Positions 9,532 through 21,117 of a stretch of 34,363 nucleotides of DNA are shown here, piece by piece; the first letter of the stretch is position 1; each line of letters begins with the position of its first letter. The stretch comes from an uncultured Alphaproteobacteria bacterium (GTDB taxonomy: Bacteria > Pseudomonadota > Alphaproteobacteria > HIMB59 > GCA-002718135). The stretch is from contig CACJZA010000011.1 of the NCBI GenBank assembly GCA_902597795.1, forward strand, positions 1-34,363, in the 5' to 3' direction. The notes under the pieces are model-generated. The model made no database searches. It was not told the DNA's origin and saw nothing but the letters and a program-made list of their open reading frames with translations. The position numbers were made by a program, and so were the translations under genes.

Positions 9532-10781
9532 GAATTGAAAATAATATTATTGAATTAGGCAAAAGAGCAAAATCTGCCTCTCTAAATATGAAAGTCTGTA
9601 GCAGTGATCAAAAAAATCTTGCTTTAACGAAACTCACTAAAAATTTAGATAAAAATAGAAATAAAATTCTTGAAGCTAATAAAATAGATTTAGAAAATGG
9701 TGAAAAAAAATCTTTAGCTAAGCCTTTAATAAATAGACTGACATTAACTGAAAAATCTATTGATGGATTGATTACATCAATTGAAGATATAATCGAAATA
9801 CCAGATCCAATTGGCATTACATTAGAAAAATGGGAAAGGCCTAATGGTTTGCAGTTTCGTAAAATTTCAACACCACTTGGTGTCTTAGGTGTGATTTATG
9901 AATCCAGACCGAACGTTACTGTTGATGCGTCTTGTCTTTCCATAAAATCTGGCAATTGTATAATTTTAAGAGGTGGTAGTGATAGTTTTCATTCCTCTAT
10001 GGAATTGGTAAACAATATTACAAATGCTTTCACAGAAGCTGGCCTCCCTGAACATTGTGTCCAAATGATTAATACACCTGAAAGAGAAGCGGTTGATCAT
10101 TTACTAAGCATGAGAGATTATGTTGATGTAATTATTCCTAGAGGCGGCAAAGGTTTGATTGAAAAAATTAATTCAGCAAGCAAAATACCAGTTATCAAAC
10201 ATTTAGACGGTATATGTCATGTGTATGTAGATAAAGATGCTGATTTAAGCATCGCAGAAAAAGTAGTTTTTAATAGTAAAATGAGGCGTCCCGAAATTTG
10301 TGGTGCTGCAGAAACACTTTTAATTGATGAAAATATTAAAGACGAAGCAATGAAAATATTAAAACCTCTAAAAGAAGTAAATTGTGAAATTAGAGGTGAT
10401 GAATATATTCAGTCTTTAGATAATGATTTTAAAACTGCAAGTGAAGAAGATTGGTCATTAGAATATTTAGATAAAATTTTATCAGTAAAAATTGTTTCAG
10501 GAGTTGATGAAGCGGTTAAGCATATAAATGATTATTCTTCTGGACATACAGAAAGTATAATTACAGAGAGTGAAAAAACCTTTGAAAAATTTTATAATAA
10601 AATTGACAGCGCAATAATACTTAAAAATGCATCTACACAATTTGCGGATGGAGGTGAATTTGGTTTTGGTGCTGAGATAGGAATCTCGACAGACAAAATA
10701 CATGTAAGAGGACCAGTGGGAACAAAACATCTAACTACATTTAAATATGTAATTAATGGTAATGGTCAGGAAAGACCTTAA
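9528..10781 (+). CDS. proA: Glutamate-5-semialdehyde dehydrogenase (gamma-glutamyl phosphate reductase)
   Basis: ProA reduces gamma-glutamyl phosphate to glutamate-5-semialdehyde with NADPH, the second proline step. The 417-aa aldehyde-dehydrogenase-superfamily protein shows ISTPLGVLGVIYESRPNVT, KSGNCIILRGGSDS, VIPRGGKGLI and the catalytic cysteine C258 in RRPEICGAAETLL. The C-terminal half carries YSSGHTESIIT and ASTQFADGGEFGFGAEIGIST, all family-typical. It is coupled to proB by an ATGA overlap and abuts nadD with no spacer. The AT-rich codon use matches its neighbours. Confidence 0.96.
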
Positions 10782-11360
10782 TTGAAAAAGATTGGACTTC
10801 TGGGAGGGTCTTTTGATCCGCCACATCGAGGGCATCTATTTATTTCAAATGAAGCTAAAAAAGTATTGCAGCTAGATGAAATTTGGTGGCTAGTTACACC
10901 TCAAAACCCCTTGAAGATTTCAAAACCCGCAACATACGAAGAGAGATTAGAAAATTGTAAACAAATTACAAAAAATTTTCCCATAAAAATATTAGAAGTA
11001 GAAAAAAAAATTAAATCTCAATATTCTTATCAAACAATTAAGTTTCTAATTCAATATTATAAAAATATTAAATTTTTTTGGTTAATGGGTGCAGACAATT
11101 TAGTTAATTTCCACGAATGGGAAAAGTGGCAATCAATTTTTCATATTATCTCTATTGTTATTTTTAGAAGACATGGATATAATACAAACGCTTTGAAAAG
11201 TGTTGCAGCAAAAAAATTTATTCATAACAAATATATAGCTCAAGACATAGAACATGTTTCAAAAAAAATTCCTGCATGGACTTTGATACAAAATAAAGAA
11301 ATTAAAATTTCATCATCTGAAATTAGAAATCAAAGAAATATATTAAGAGGCAAATATTAA
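10782..11360 (+). CDS. nadD: Nicotinate-nucleotide adenylyltransferase
   Basis: NadD transfers AMP from ATP to nicotinate mononucleotide, forming deamido-NAD. The 192-aa protein opens with GLLGGSFDPPHRGH (about 5-18), holding the nucleotidyltransferase (H/T)xGH motif, then WLVTPQNPLK, WLMGADNL and the C-terminal ISSSEIR, equivalent to ISSTxIR of the family. The start is a TTG placed directly after the proA stop, with AGGAAAG about 8 bases upstream as a ribosome-binding site; no ATG precedes the conserved motif. The neighbours obgE-proB-proA upstream and rsfS downstream match the usual alphaproteobacterial order. Confidence 0.93.
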   Translation: MKKIGLLGGSFDPPHRGHLFISNEAKKVLQLDEIWWLVTPQNPLKISKPATYEERLENCKQITKNFPIKILEVEKKIKSQYSYQTIKFLIQYYKNIKFFWLMGADNLVNFHEWEKWQSIFHIISIVIFRRHGYNTNALKSVAAKKFIHNKYIAQDIEHVSKKIPAWTLIQNKEIKISSSEIRNQRNILRGKY

Positions 11361-11373
11361 TAAAATTACTTCA

Positions 11374-11709
11374 TTGACAGAAAATATTGTATCAATACTA
11401 AGTGATGCAAAAGCTGAAGATATAAAAGTTATTGATTTATCTAATAAATCTTCCGTTGCTGATGCTTTTGTGATTGCTACCTGTAGGTCAACTAGACATT
11501 CAGATGCTACAGCAGACGAAATGGTAAAAAAATTAAAAAGAGCAGGGATAAAGTGTCCAAATCCTGAAGGAAGGCCTCAATGTGACTGGATAATAGTTGA
11601 TGCAGGTGAGATCATTGTTCATTTGTTTCGACAAGAAATTAGAGAATTATATGCATTAGAAAAATTATGGGAAGTAAGCTTTGATTCTTCACAAACTAAA
11701 CTAGCTTAA
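11374..11709 (+). CDS. rsfS: Ribosome silencing factor RsfS
   Basis: RsfS (Iojap family) binds L14 on the 50S subunit and blocks subunit joining, cutting translation in starvation. The 111-aa protein covers the whole domain: DAKAEDIKVIDLSNKSSVADAFVIATCRS, the helix HSDATADEMVKKLK, CDWIIVDAGEIIVHLF and YALEKLW. The only plausible start is a TTG at 11374, 13 bases after nadD; no ATG precedes the conserved region. In many Alphaproteobacteria rlmH and a murein-hydrolase activator gene follow; here ctpA follows after 5 bases. Confidence 0.92.
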   Translation: MTENIVSILSDAKAEDIKVIDLSNKSSVADAFVIATCRSTRHSDATADEMVKKLKRAGIKCPNPEGRPQCDWIIVDAGEIIVHLFRQEIRELYALEKLWEVSFDSSQTKLA

Positions 11710-11714
11710 AATAT

Positions 11715-13010
11715 ATGACAATTTCAAAAAATGTATTTTTAAAAGTAATACTACTGTTCACCCTCATTACAATTCTTGCACCTAAATCATATGGATCTTC
11801 TTCAGATGAAGAAAAATATAAATATTTAGATCTATTTGGACAAGTATTTGACAGAGTAAGATCTTCCTATGTGGAAGAGGTTACGGATCAAGAATTAATT
11901 GAAAAAGCGATTGATGGAATGTTGTCAGGTTTAGATCCTCATTCCGGTTTTATGAATGAAGAAGTATTTCAAGAAATGCAAATGGATACAGAGGGTAAAT
12001 TTGGTGGATTAGGTATTGAAATTACTATGGAAGAAGGTTTTGTTAAAGTCATTGCTCCGATAGAAGATACGCCGGCATATGATGCTGGAGTTCTTGCAGG
12101 TGATTATATTATTCAAATAGACGAAACCCCTGTTTTTGGTCTAACTCTAAATGAAGCTGTTGAATTAATGAGAGGCAAAAAAGGTGAACCAATAGTAATT
12201 ACTATTTCAAGAGCAAATACTGAACCCTTTGAGATTGAAATTATCAGAGATTATATCAAAATTAGATCAGTTAAAAGTGAAGTGCTTAACAATATTGGAT
12301 ACTTAAGAATAACATCTTTTAATGAACAAACAGAAAGTGGTCTTCTAAATGCTATAAAAAAGATTGAACAAGAAAATAAAATAAAGGGTTTTGTTTTAGA
12401 TGTACGGTCAAACCCAGGTGGTCTTCTTACACAAGCAGTTAAGGTAACGGATATATTCTTAGAAAGAGGAGAAATTGTTTCAACAAGAGGCAGAGATAAA
12501 AAAGACATAAGAAGATATCGTGCAAAAAAATCTGATATAACTAATGGAAAACCACTTGTTGTAATTATTGATGGTGGTTCTGCATCAGCTTCTGAAATTG
12601 TTGCAGGGGCACTTCAAGATCATAAAAGAGCAATCATTATAGGTACACAATCTTTTGGAAAGGGTTCAGTTCAAACAATAATTCCTTTTCAAGTTTCAAA
12701 TAGTGATAATCTAACTGGTATAAGATTAACTACCGCCAGATATTATACTCCCTCAGGTCAATCAATCCAAGGTAAGGGGATCGTACCAGATATAATCATT
12801 GAACAAGGAGAATTTGAATCTTTTGATTATAAAAGATTTTCTGAATCAGATCTAAAAGATTCTCTTGATAAAAATAATGAAGAAGATGTAGAAGAAAATG
12901 AAGATAATGAATTAAGTGAATTTGAAAAACGTTTAGAGATTGATTATCAACTTCGGAGAGCCTTTGATCTTGTGCAAGGTGTAAGTCTCTATAATGAAAC
13001 TCAAGAATAA
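11715..13010 (+). CDS. ctpA: Carboxy-terminal processing peptidase (S41), periplasmic
   Basis: CtpA-type proteases trim or degrade cell-envelope proteins. The 431-aa protein starts with a signal peptide or N-terminal anchor (hydrophobic residues about 8-26, ending near YGSS). Next is DPHSGFM, then a PDZ domain (about 85-170, with GGLGIEI and APIEDTPAYDAGVLAGD). The S41 catalytic domain has LDVRSNPGG, the serine in GGSASASEIVAGAL and the lysine in FGKGSVQT. An acidic linker (about 375-400, EENEDNE-rich) precedes a conserved tail, DYQLRRAFDLVQG. It sits 5 bases after rsfS and 2 bases before rppH, so it belongs to the same transcription unit. The substrate is unknown. Confidence 0.93.
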   Translation: MTISKNVFLKVILLFTLITILAPKSYGSSSDEEKYKYLDLFGQVFDRVRSSYVEEVTDQELIEKAIDGMLSGLDPHSGFMNEEVFQEMQMDTEGKFGGLGIEITMEEGFVKVIAPIEDTPAYDAGVLAGDYIIQIDETPVFGLTLNEAVELMRGKKGEPIVITISRANTEPFEIEIIRDYIKIRSVKSEVLNNIGYLRITSFNEQTESGLLNAIKKIEQENKIKGFVLDVRSNPGGLLTQAVKVTDIFLERGEIVSTRGRDKKDIRRYRAKKSDITNGKPLVVIIDGGSASASEIVAGALQDHKRAIIIGTQSFGKGSVQTIIPFQVSNSDNLTGIRLTTARYYTPSGQSIQGKGIVPDIIIEQGEFESFDYKRFSESDLKDSLDKNNEEDVEENEDNELSEFEKRLEIDYQLRRAFDLVQGVSLYNETQE

Positions 13011-13012
13011 TA

Positions 13013-13483
13013 ATGCAAAAAAAATATAGAAAATGTGTGGGAATGATGATTCTCAATGCAAGAAATCAAATTTTAGTTGGTCGAAGATTAGATCATCCAA
13101 GTGGATATTGGCAGATGCCTCAAGGTGGTATCGATGAAAATGAAAATCCTGAAGAAGCAGTTTGGAGAGAAATGATGGAAGAGATTGGTACAAATAATGC
13201 ATCTTTGATTACTTCATCTCAAGAATGGATCTCTTATGACATACCTACAGAAACACTCAATACATTACCATGGGGTGATAAATACATAGGTCAAATTCAA
13301 AAGTGGTTTTTATTTCGTTTTACAGGAATTGATAACGATATAAATGTAGGAACAGAAAATCCCGAATTTAGTGAATGGCAATGGATGGATTATGATGAAA
13401 TTAGCCAAAACGCAGTACCATTTAAAAAAAATGTTTATATAAAAATTCAAAAAGAATTTAGAAGTAATTTAGCTAATGTATAA
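13013..13483 (+). CDS. rppH: RNA pyrophosphohydrolase (Nudix)
   Basis: RppH removes pyrophosphate from the 5' end of triphosphorylated mRNA, opening it to RNase E decay; family members also act on dinucleoside polyphosphates. The 156-aa protein has the Nudix box GGIDENENPEEAVWREMMEEIG (GX5EX7REUXEEXGU, all key residues present) preceded by HPSGYWQMPQ. Then come LPWGDKYIGQIQKWFLFRF and EFSEWQWM, typical of the RppH subgroup. Length matches the alphaproteobacterial form. It is the last gene of the + strand run and converges on atpC with a 12-base gap. Confidence 0.94.
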   Translation: MQKKYRKCVGMMILNARNQILVGRRLDHPSGYWQMPQGGIDENENPEEAVWREMMEEIGTNNASLITSSQEWISYDIPTETLNTLPWGDKYIGQIQKWFLFRFTGIDNDINVGTENPEFSEWQWMDYDEISQNAVPFKKNVYIKIQKEFRSNLANV

Positions 13484-13502
13484 TTTAAAAAGAAATTAAA
13501 TT
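13482..13502. repeat. AT-only inverted repeat between convergent rppH and atpC
   Basis: AATTTAA (13482-13488) and TTAAATT (13496-13502) form a perfect 7-bp inverted repeat with a 7-base loop. It embeds both stop codons of the convergent rppH and atpC genes. A short T stretch follows on the + strand. With no G/C pair the hairpin would be weak, so a bidirectional terminator role is only a guess. Confidence 0.3.
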
Positions 13503-13893
13503 TTATCGTAATAATTTACATTTATTGCTTCTAATTTTGCTTTAGCCACAGAAAGTTGTTCCTCTGTTTCTTTGCCTTCCTTATTTTCTAATTCTTGTAT
13601 TTCATTTTCAATTGATGTTTTTTCTAAAGAATTCACTTCAACAACACTTTCAGCAAGAACAATACATTTTTCAGGATTGATTTCTGCAAAACCGCCAGAA
13701 ACAAAAAAGGATTTAATTAAACTTTTATCTTCATTATATACCATTACTCTTCCTGGTCTAAGAGAGGACATTACCTTGCTATGTCCTGGTAAAATGCCTA
13801 AGTCACCATCTTTACCAGGGACAATTATAGTACCAACTTCATCATTGAAAACAAGGTTTTCTGGAGAAACTAAATCAAAAGAAATTGTTGCCA

Positions 13894-13894
<1 letters not shown>
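13496..13894 (-). CDS. atpC: F1-ATP synthase epsilon subunit
   Basis: The epsilon subunit sits in the central stalk and modulates ATPase activity. The 132-aa protein has the N-terminal beta-sandwich (FDLVSPENLVFNDEVGTIIVPGKDGDLGILPGHSKVMSSL, with the family-typical G-x-LGILPGH segment) and a C-terminal helical hairpin rich in Glu and Lys. It is the last gene of atpHAGDC. Its start overlaps the atpD stop by one base (TAATG), and it is convergent with rppH. Confidence 0.95.
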
Positions 13895-16219
<2,325 letters not shown>

Positions 16220-16222
16220 AGA

Positions 16223-17758
16223 TTAGTTACTTGCAAACTTTCCAACTGAATCATCTAAGATTGATTTTAATTTATCATCATTTTCTTTAGATAATTCTTT
16301 TTCATTGGCAATTGCATCTAATAAATCACTATGCTTAGTTCTAATCTCATTTAAAACTTCTGCTTCAAACTTGACTACATCACCTACAGCAACTTTATCA
16401 AGATATCCGCGCACACCTGCATAAATAGATACAACTTGCTCTGAAACCGTTAATGGTGAATATTGACCTTGTTTTAAGATTTCAACTAGTCTTGCACCAC
16501 GATCAAGTAATTGTTTCGTTGAAGCATCTAAATCTGATGCAAACTGGGCAAAAGCAGCCATCTCACGATATTGAGCTAATTCTAGTTTTACAGGACCAGC
16601 AATTTTTTTCATTGCTTTTGTTTGAGCTGCAGAACCAACACGGCTTACAGAAAGACCAACGTTAATTGCAGGACGAATACCAGCAAAAAATAAGTTTGTT
16701 TCTAAAAATATTTGTCCATCCGTAATGGAAATAACATTTGTTGGAATGTAAGCAGATAAGTCTCCAGCTTGAGTCTCAATAATTGGAAGAGCGGTTAAAC
16801 TTCCACCACCGTGTTCATCACTCATTTTTGCGGCTCTTTCTAAAAGACGACTATGAATGTAAAATACATCTCCGGGATATGCTTCACGTCCAGGAGGTCT
16901 TCTTAAAAGAAGCGACATCTGTCTGTAAGCAACAGCTTGCTTTGATAAATCATCATAAACAATTAATGCATGCATACCATTATCTCTAAAATATTCACCC
17001 ATTGTACAACCAGTATAAGCAGATAAAAATTGCAAAGGTGCAGGCTCTGATGCAGTTGCAGATACAACAATTGTATATTCCATTGCACCATTATCTTCTA
17101 AAGTTTTTACAATTTGAGCAACTGTTGATCTTTTCTGACCAATCGCAACATAGATACAATATAACTTTTCTTTTTCATTGTCTGATTGATTTACAGATTT
17201 TTGATTTAAGATTGTATCAATGGCAACAGCGGTTTTACCTGTTTGTCTATCACCAATTATTAATTCACGTTGTCCTCTTCCAACTGGAACAAGAGCATCA
17301 AGCGCTTTAATACCTGTCTGCATTGGTTCAGATACACTTTGACGAGGAATAATGCCTGGAGCTTTTAATTCAATTCTTCTCTTTTCAGACGATTGAATAG
17401 GTCCTTTACCATCAATAGGATTTCCTAGACCATCAACAACACGTCCTAGCAACTCTTTTCCTACAGGAACGTCAACAATTTCTCCTGTACGTTTAACTGT
17501 GTCGCCTTCTTTAATTCCAGTATCATCACCGAAGATTGAAACACCAACGTTATCCATTTCAAGGTTGAGGGCCATACCTTTAATGCCGCCTGGGAATTCC
17601 ACCATCTCTCCAGCTTGTACTTGATCAAGACCATACACACGTGCAATTCCATCTCCAACACTTAGTACTGTTCCAACCTCAGCAACATCCGCTTTAGTTT
17701 CAAAATTAGCTATTTGGTCTTTAATTACAGACGATATTTCTGCAGCTTTAATTTCCAT
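16223..17758 (-). CDS. atpA: F1-ATP synthase alpha subunit
   Basis: The regulatory nucleotide-binding subunit of F1, 511 aa. Visible are the N-terminal beta-barrel ([22 protein letters not shown]), the P-loop GDRQTGKT (about 170-177), [37 protein letters not shown], and [10 protein letters not shown], which contains the arginine finger reaching the beta catalytic site. The atpH stop and atpA start share a base (TAATG), and GGGGG just upstream, within the atpH 3' end, serves as ribosome-binding site. Confidence 0.99.
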   Translation of the reverse strand: MEIKAAEISSVIKDQIANFETKADVAEVGTVLSVGDGIARVYGLDQVQAGEMVEFPGGIKGMALNLEMDNVGVSIFGDDTGIKEGDTVKRTGEIVDVPVGKELLGRVVDGLGNPIDGKGPIQSSEKRRIELKAPGIIPRQSVSEPMQTGIKALDALVPVGRGQRELIIGDRQTGKTAVAIDTILNQKSVNQSDNEKEKLYCIYVAIGQKRSTVAQIVKTLEDNGAMEYTIVVSATASEPAPLQFLSAYTGCTMGEYFRDNGMHALIVYDDLSKQAVAYRQMSLLLRRPPGREAYPGDVFYIHSRLLERAAKMSDEHGGGSLTALPIIETQAGDLSAYIPTNVISITDGQIFLETNLFFAGIRPAINVGLSVSRVGSAAQTKAMKKIAGPVKLELAQYREMAAFAQFASDLDASTKQLLDRGARLVEILKQGQYSPLTVSEQVVSIYAGVRGYLDKVAVGDVVKFEAEVLNEIRTKHSDLLDAIANEKELSKENDDKLKSILDDSVGKFASN

Positions 17759-18315
17759 TATGCCCCCTTCATTGCAATTTTAAGTTTATTAATTTTATTC
17801 GCTATAGATGTATCAATCATTTTGGAACCAACCTTAACAATTAAACCACCAATAATGTCTTCATCGACATTAAAATTTAAAGATAATTTTTCACCTAAAG
17901 ATTTTTTAAGTTGATTTGTAATATTATTTTTTTCATCATCAGATAATATGTTTGCTGATGTTATGTCAGCAGTAATATCACCTCTTATTTCAGAGTTTAT
18001 TTTTTTAAATTGTAAAATAATAGAATCGATATTTGAAATTCTTTTATTGTTATCAAGAACTTTTAAAAAAGTTGTCGTAAGATTATGTAAATTTGCTTTA
18101 GAAAATAATTTTAGCAAAATATTAAGCTTCTCTTCTGAATTTACTAATGGACTTTTAATTACTTGTCTCAATTCTGAACTTTCTTTCAATACTGTTTGCA
18201 CTAATTCAAAATCTTTTAGAATATAATCAATACATTTTTTTTCAGAAGCAAGATCATAAAGAGCTGCTCCGTACCTTTCGGATATAAGGTCTCCAGATAA
18301 CGTGTTAGATGCCAT
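17758..18315 (-). CDS. atpH: F1-ATP synthase delta subunit
   Basis: The delta subunit (OSCP type) connects the F1 head to the peripheral stalk. The 185-aa protein opens with [17 protein letters not shown], the six-helix N-terminal domain typical of AtpH, and ends with the C-terminal signature [28 protein letters not shown]. It is the first gene of atpHAGDC. The Fo genes (atpI, B, E, F) are absent, as expected in Alphaproteobacteria, where they form a separate cluster. priA lies 118 bases upstream on the same strand. Confidence 0.95.
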   Translation of the reverse strand: MASNTLSGDLISERYGAALYDLASEKKCIDYILKDFELVQTVLKESSELRQVIKSPLVNSEEKLNILLKLFSKANLHNLTTTFLKVLDNNKRISNIDSIILQFKKINSEIRGDITADITSANILSDDEKNNITNQLKKSLGEKLSLNFNVDEDIIGGLIVKVGSKMIDTSIANKINKLKIAMKGA

Positions 18316-18372
18316 AAATTAAGTTCATAAGAAGTTTAGGAATAGGCTATTAACACATCAGAAAAAGTAGGT

Positions 18373-18385
18373 AAACTGTCAGTTT
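18373..18385. repeat. 13-bp palindrome upstream of atpH
   Basis: AAACTG-T-CAGTTT is a perfect inverted repeat centred about 64 bases upstream of the atpH start, within the 118-base priA-atpH gap. A TTGACG (complement of 18389-18394), a possible -35 element for the atp operon, lies just beside it; I see no good -10. It may be an operator, but nothing in the sequence names a regulator. Confidence 0.3.
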
Positions 18386-18433
18386 GTGCGTCAAATGAGT
18401 TAAATTGAAGATATTTTTAAAATTGTGGGTAAA

Positions 18434-20389
18434 TTACATAAATGAATATGGATCGACATCAATAATTAACTTTACAGAAGAAGGTAGTTTAGTCTTTCGA
18501 ATAATTTTTTTTGTGAATTTATTCAGATTTTTTCTACTTTTGCTCTTCAATAATATTCTGTATCGATATTGTCCTCTAAGCAAAGAAATTGGAGCCTCAA
18601 CTGGACCTAGAACTTTAATATTTTCACTATTTTGATCTTGTAGAGCCAGTCTTGAAGCATGTTTAAGAACTAAAGCCTTTGTATGACTAGATATAATAAT
18701 TGAAGTCATAAAACCAAAAGGAGGAATATTAAAATTCTTTCTCTCTTCTAAAGCTTTTTCAATAAAAGCCTCTCTTTCTCGAAGTTGAATCGACTTAATT
18801 ATTTCCTGATCTGGAAAATATGTTTGAAGAAAAACTTTACCAATTTTTTTTCCTCTTCCAGCTCTTCCTCCAACTTGCTGAAGTAGATTAAAAGTTTTTT
18901 CTATTGCTCTTGGATCACCACCAAATAAACCTGCGTCCGCATCAACGATTCCTACTAAAGACAAATTTGGAAAATCATATCCTTTTGCCATAATTTGTGT
19001 GGCTACAATTATATCTATATCTTTGTTATTTATATCAGTTATAAATTTTCTAATTTTGTTTGGTGTGTTAACGTTGTCACTAGACATGATGGAAATATTT
19101 TTTCCAGGAAATAATTCTTTTAGCTCTTCTGCAATTCTTTCAACACCAGGGCCAACAAATTTTATACTATCTTTTTCATCACATTGAGGACAATCTAAAT
19201 TTAATTTTTTTATTGTTCCACATTGATGGCATAAAAAAACTTTTTTGTGTTGATGCATAACCATCCATGATGAACATTGATCACATTCATATCTGAATCC
19301 ACAACTATTACACAAGGTTAATGGTGAGTATCCTCTACGATTTAAAAAAATAAGAGTTTGTTCCTTATTTTCTAAGCACTGAGAAATAGAATCTATAATT
19401 AATTGTGATATCCATTTATCTTTATCAAGTTTATTTTTATTCAAATCAATTATAGAAATTTCAGGTAATGGAGTTCCAGAAAATTGTTTTGATAAATAGA
19501 CTTGATCATATTTTTTAATTTTAACATTATTTATTGTTTCTAAAGACGGCGTTGCCGAAGCTAATAATATAAAATTTTTTTCAATTTTAGCTCTTACAAC
19601 TGCAAGATCTCTTGCTTGGTAACGTATATTGTCCTCTTGTTTATAACTAGAATCATGTTCTTCATCGACAACAATTAATCCTAAGTTTTTAAAAGGAAGA
19701 AACAAACTTGAACGAGCACCAATAACAATCACTGGATCTCCTGCAAAACATTTATGCCAAATTTTTTGCCTATTTTTTTTTGTAATTTTAGAATGCCACA
19801 AACACACTTCCATTCCAAAACGCTTCTTTACTCTTGTCTCTAATTGAGGTGTTAAGCTAATTTCTGGAACCATTATTAATATTTGTTTTTTTACTTTTAA
19901 AAATTTATCTATTATTTCAAAATATACTTCAGTTTTGCCAGAACCTGTTACACCTTCTAATAAAACAGGTTTGTTTGATTTATTAAATGATTGGGTGATT
20001 TCTTTAAATGAATTTGCTTGCTCTTCACTCAAGGTTACTAAAGAAGGTTCGGTGTTATTGAAACTATCTAATTTTTCTTTATCAAATACAACTATATCAT
20101 TGTTAATAAGAAATAATTTTAAAACTGCTCCTATTGGAGCTAAAGTATAACTTGCGATCCAATTTATGAAATCGATTGAAGAATTCTGAAGGATAAGATC
20201 ATTACAAATTTTTGTAACCTCTTTAATTTCGTATCCAGGATTTTTAACATTCTTCTTCCAAATAATTCCAGCTTCTGTTTTTTTTCCAAATGGAACTAAG
20301 ACTACTTGACCAATTTCAAGTTCCTCATTTGTTGAAGAATAAGTGAAAACTTTGTCGAAAGGTCTTGTTACTACTACATCGTACAACAT
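18434..20389 (-). CDS. priA: Primosomal protein N' (replication restart helicase PriA)
   Basis: PriA recognises stalled forks and reloads the replisome. The 651-aa protein has the N-terminal DNA-binding domain (LYDVVVTRPFDKVFTYS), then a superfamily 2 helicase: Walker A EGVTGSGKTEVYFE (about 143-156), DEEHDSSYKQE, ASATPS and IVATQIMAKGYDFPNL. Between the helicase lobes lies the zinc-binding insert with paired CxxC motifs (CNSCGFRYECDQC, CHQCG, CPQC). QQVGGRAGRG is present. I start at ATG 20389, where family similarity begins; an upstream in-frame start at 20449 would add 20 unconserved residues and run into the transaldolase promoter region. priA upstream of atpH is a usual alphaproteobacterial order. 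Confidence 0.95.
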   Translation of the reverse strand: MLYDVVVTRPFDKVFTYSSTNEELEIGQVVLVPFGKKTEAGIIWKKNVKNPGYEIKEVTKICNDLILQNSSIDFINWIASYTLAPIGAVLKLFLINNDIVVFDKEKLDSFNNTEPSLVTLSEEQANSFKEITQSFNKSNKPVLLEGVTGSGKTEVYFEIIDKFLKVKKQILIMVPEISLTPQLETRVKKRFGMEVCLWHSKITKKNRQKIWHKCFAGDPVIVIGARSSLFLPFKNLGLIVVDEEHDSSYKQEDNIRYQARDLAVVRAKIEKNFILLASATPSLETINNVKIKKYDQVYLSKQFSGTPLPEISIIDLNKNKLDKDKWISQLIIDSISQCLENKEQTLIFLNRRGYSPLTLCNSCGFRYECDQCSSWMVMHQHKKVFLCHQCGTIKKLNLDCPQCDEKDSIKFVGPGVERIAEELKELFPGKNISIMSSDNVNTPNKIRKFITDINNKDIDIIVATQIMAKGYDFPNLSLVGIVDADAGLFGGDPRAIEKTFNLLQQVGGRAGRGKKIGKVFLQTYFPDQEIIKSIQLREREAFIEKALEERKNFNIPPFGFMTSIIISSHTKALVLKHASRLALQDQNSENIKVLGPVEAPISLLRGQYRYRILLKSKSRKNLNKFTKKIIRKTKLPSSVKLIIDVDPYSFM

Positions 20390-20429
20390 TATATTTATGT
20401 ATTTTTTATATGTTAACTTTCTAAATAAC

Positions 20430-20446
20430 TTGTATATGGTATACAA
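20430..20446. promoter_or_regulatory. 17-bp palindrome, possible operator or mRNA hairpin at the tal start
   Basis: TTGTATATGGTATACAA: perfect 7-bp half-sites around a 3-base centre, ending 6 bases before the transaldolase ATG and 41 bases from the divergent priA start. GntR-family operators often have TTGTAT/ATACAA half-sites, but no regulator gene is nearby. As RNA the same bases would form a 7-bp hairpin where a ribosome-binding site would be; tal has no Shine-Dalgarno sequence. Confidence 0.5.
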
Positions 20447-20452
20447 CAAACA

Positions 20453-21112
20453 ATGAAATTTTTTATAGACACAGCTGATATACCTCAGATTGAAGAGTTA
20501 ATGCCTAGTGGATTAATAGACGGTGTTACAACAAACCCATCTCTAATTGCAAAAAGCGGTAAAGATATGGGAGAAACAATTAAAACAATTTGTTCCATAG
20601 TATCTGGTCCAGTAAGTGCAGAAGTGACAGCAACAGAATATGACAAAATGCTTAACGAAGGTGAATACTTAGCATCATTAGCTAAGAATGTTGCTGTAAA
20701 GGTTCCTCTCACACCTGCTGGTCTTCAAACATGCAAAGCTCTTAGAGAAAAAGATATAATGGTAAATGTAACGTTGTGTTTTAGTGCTGCTCAAGCATTA
20801 CTAGCCGCTAAGGTTGGTGCAACATTTATTTCTCCATTTGTGGGAAGGCTCGATGATATTGGTGAAAAAGGTATGGATCTAATTTCAGATATAGTAATAA
20901 TGTATGAAAATTATGGGTTTGATACGGAAGTATTAGTTGCTTCAGTAAGAAATACTCAACATCTTATTGATGCAGCTGTGATTGGCGCCCATGTTTCAAC
21001 TCTACCACCTAAAGTTATTCACGAACTATATAAACATCCTCTCACAGATAAAGGGCTTAAGGCATTTCTTGATGACTGGGCAAAAACAGGACAGCAAATC
21101 TTGCCAAAATAA
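20453..21112 (+). CDS. tal: Transaldolase / fructose-6-phosphate aldolase-like protein
   Basis: A small-subunit (TalC/Fsa-type) transaldolase of 219 aa; these transfer dihydroxyacetone between sugar phosphates in the non-oxidative pentose phosphate pathway, or cleave fructose 6-phosphate. Visible are [36 protein letters not shown], the Schiff-base lysine K83 in [40 protein letters not shown] and EVLVASVRN. Transaldolase versus aldolase activity cannot be decided reliably from these motifs. It is divergent from priA across 63 bases that hold a palindrome, and is followed after 5 bases by the DUF484 gene, as in many Alphaproteobacteria. Confidence 0.94.
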   Translation: MKFFIDTADIPQIEELMPSGLIDGVTTNPSLIAKSGKDMGETIKTICSIVSGPVSAEVTATEYDKMLNEGEYLASLAKNVAVKVPLTPAGLQTCKALREKDIMVNVTLCFSAAQALLAAKVGATFISPFVGRLDDIGEKGMDLISDIVIMYENYGFDTEVLVASVRNTQHLIDAAVIGAHVSTLPPKVIHELYKHPLTDKGLKAFLDDWAKTGQQILPK

Positions 21113-21117
21113 TCGTC

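Noticed and set aside
17002-17310. 102-codon open frame antisense to atpA
   Set aside because: His/Gln/Leu-rich low-complexity product opposite a certain atpA; shadow frame.
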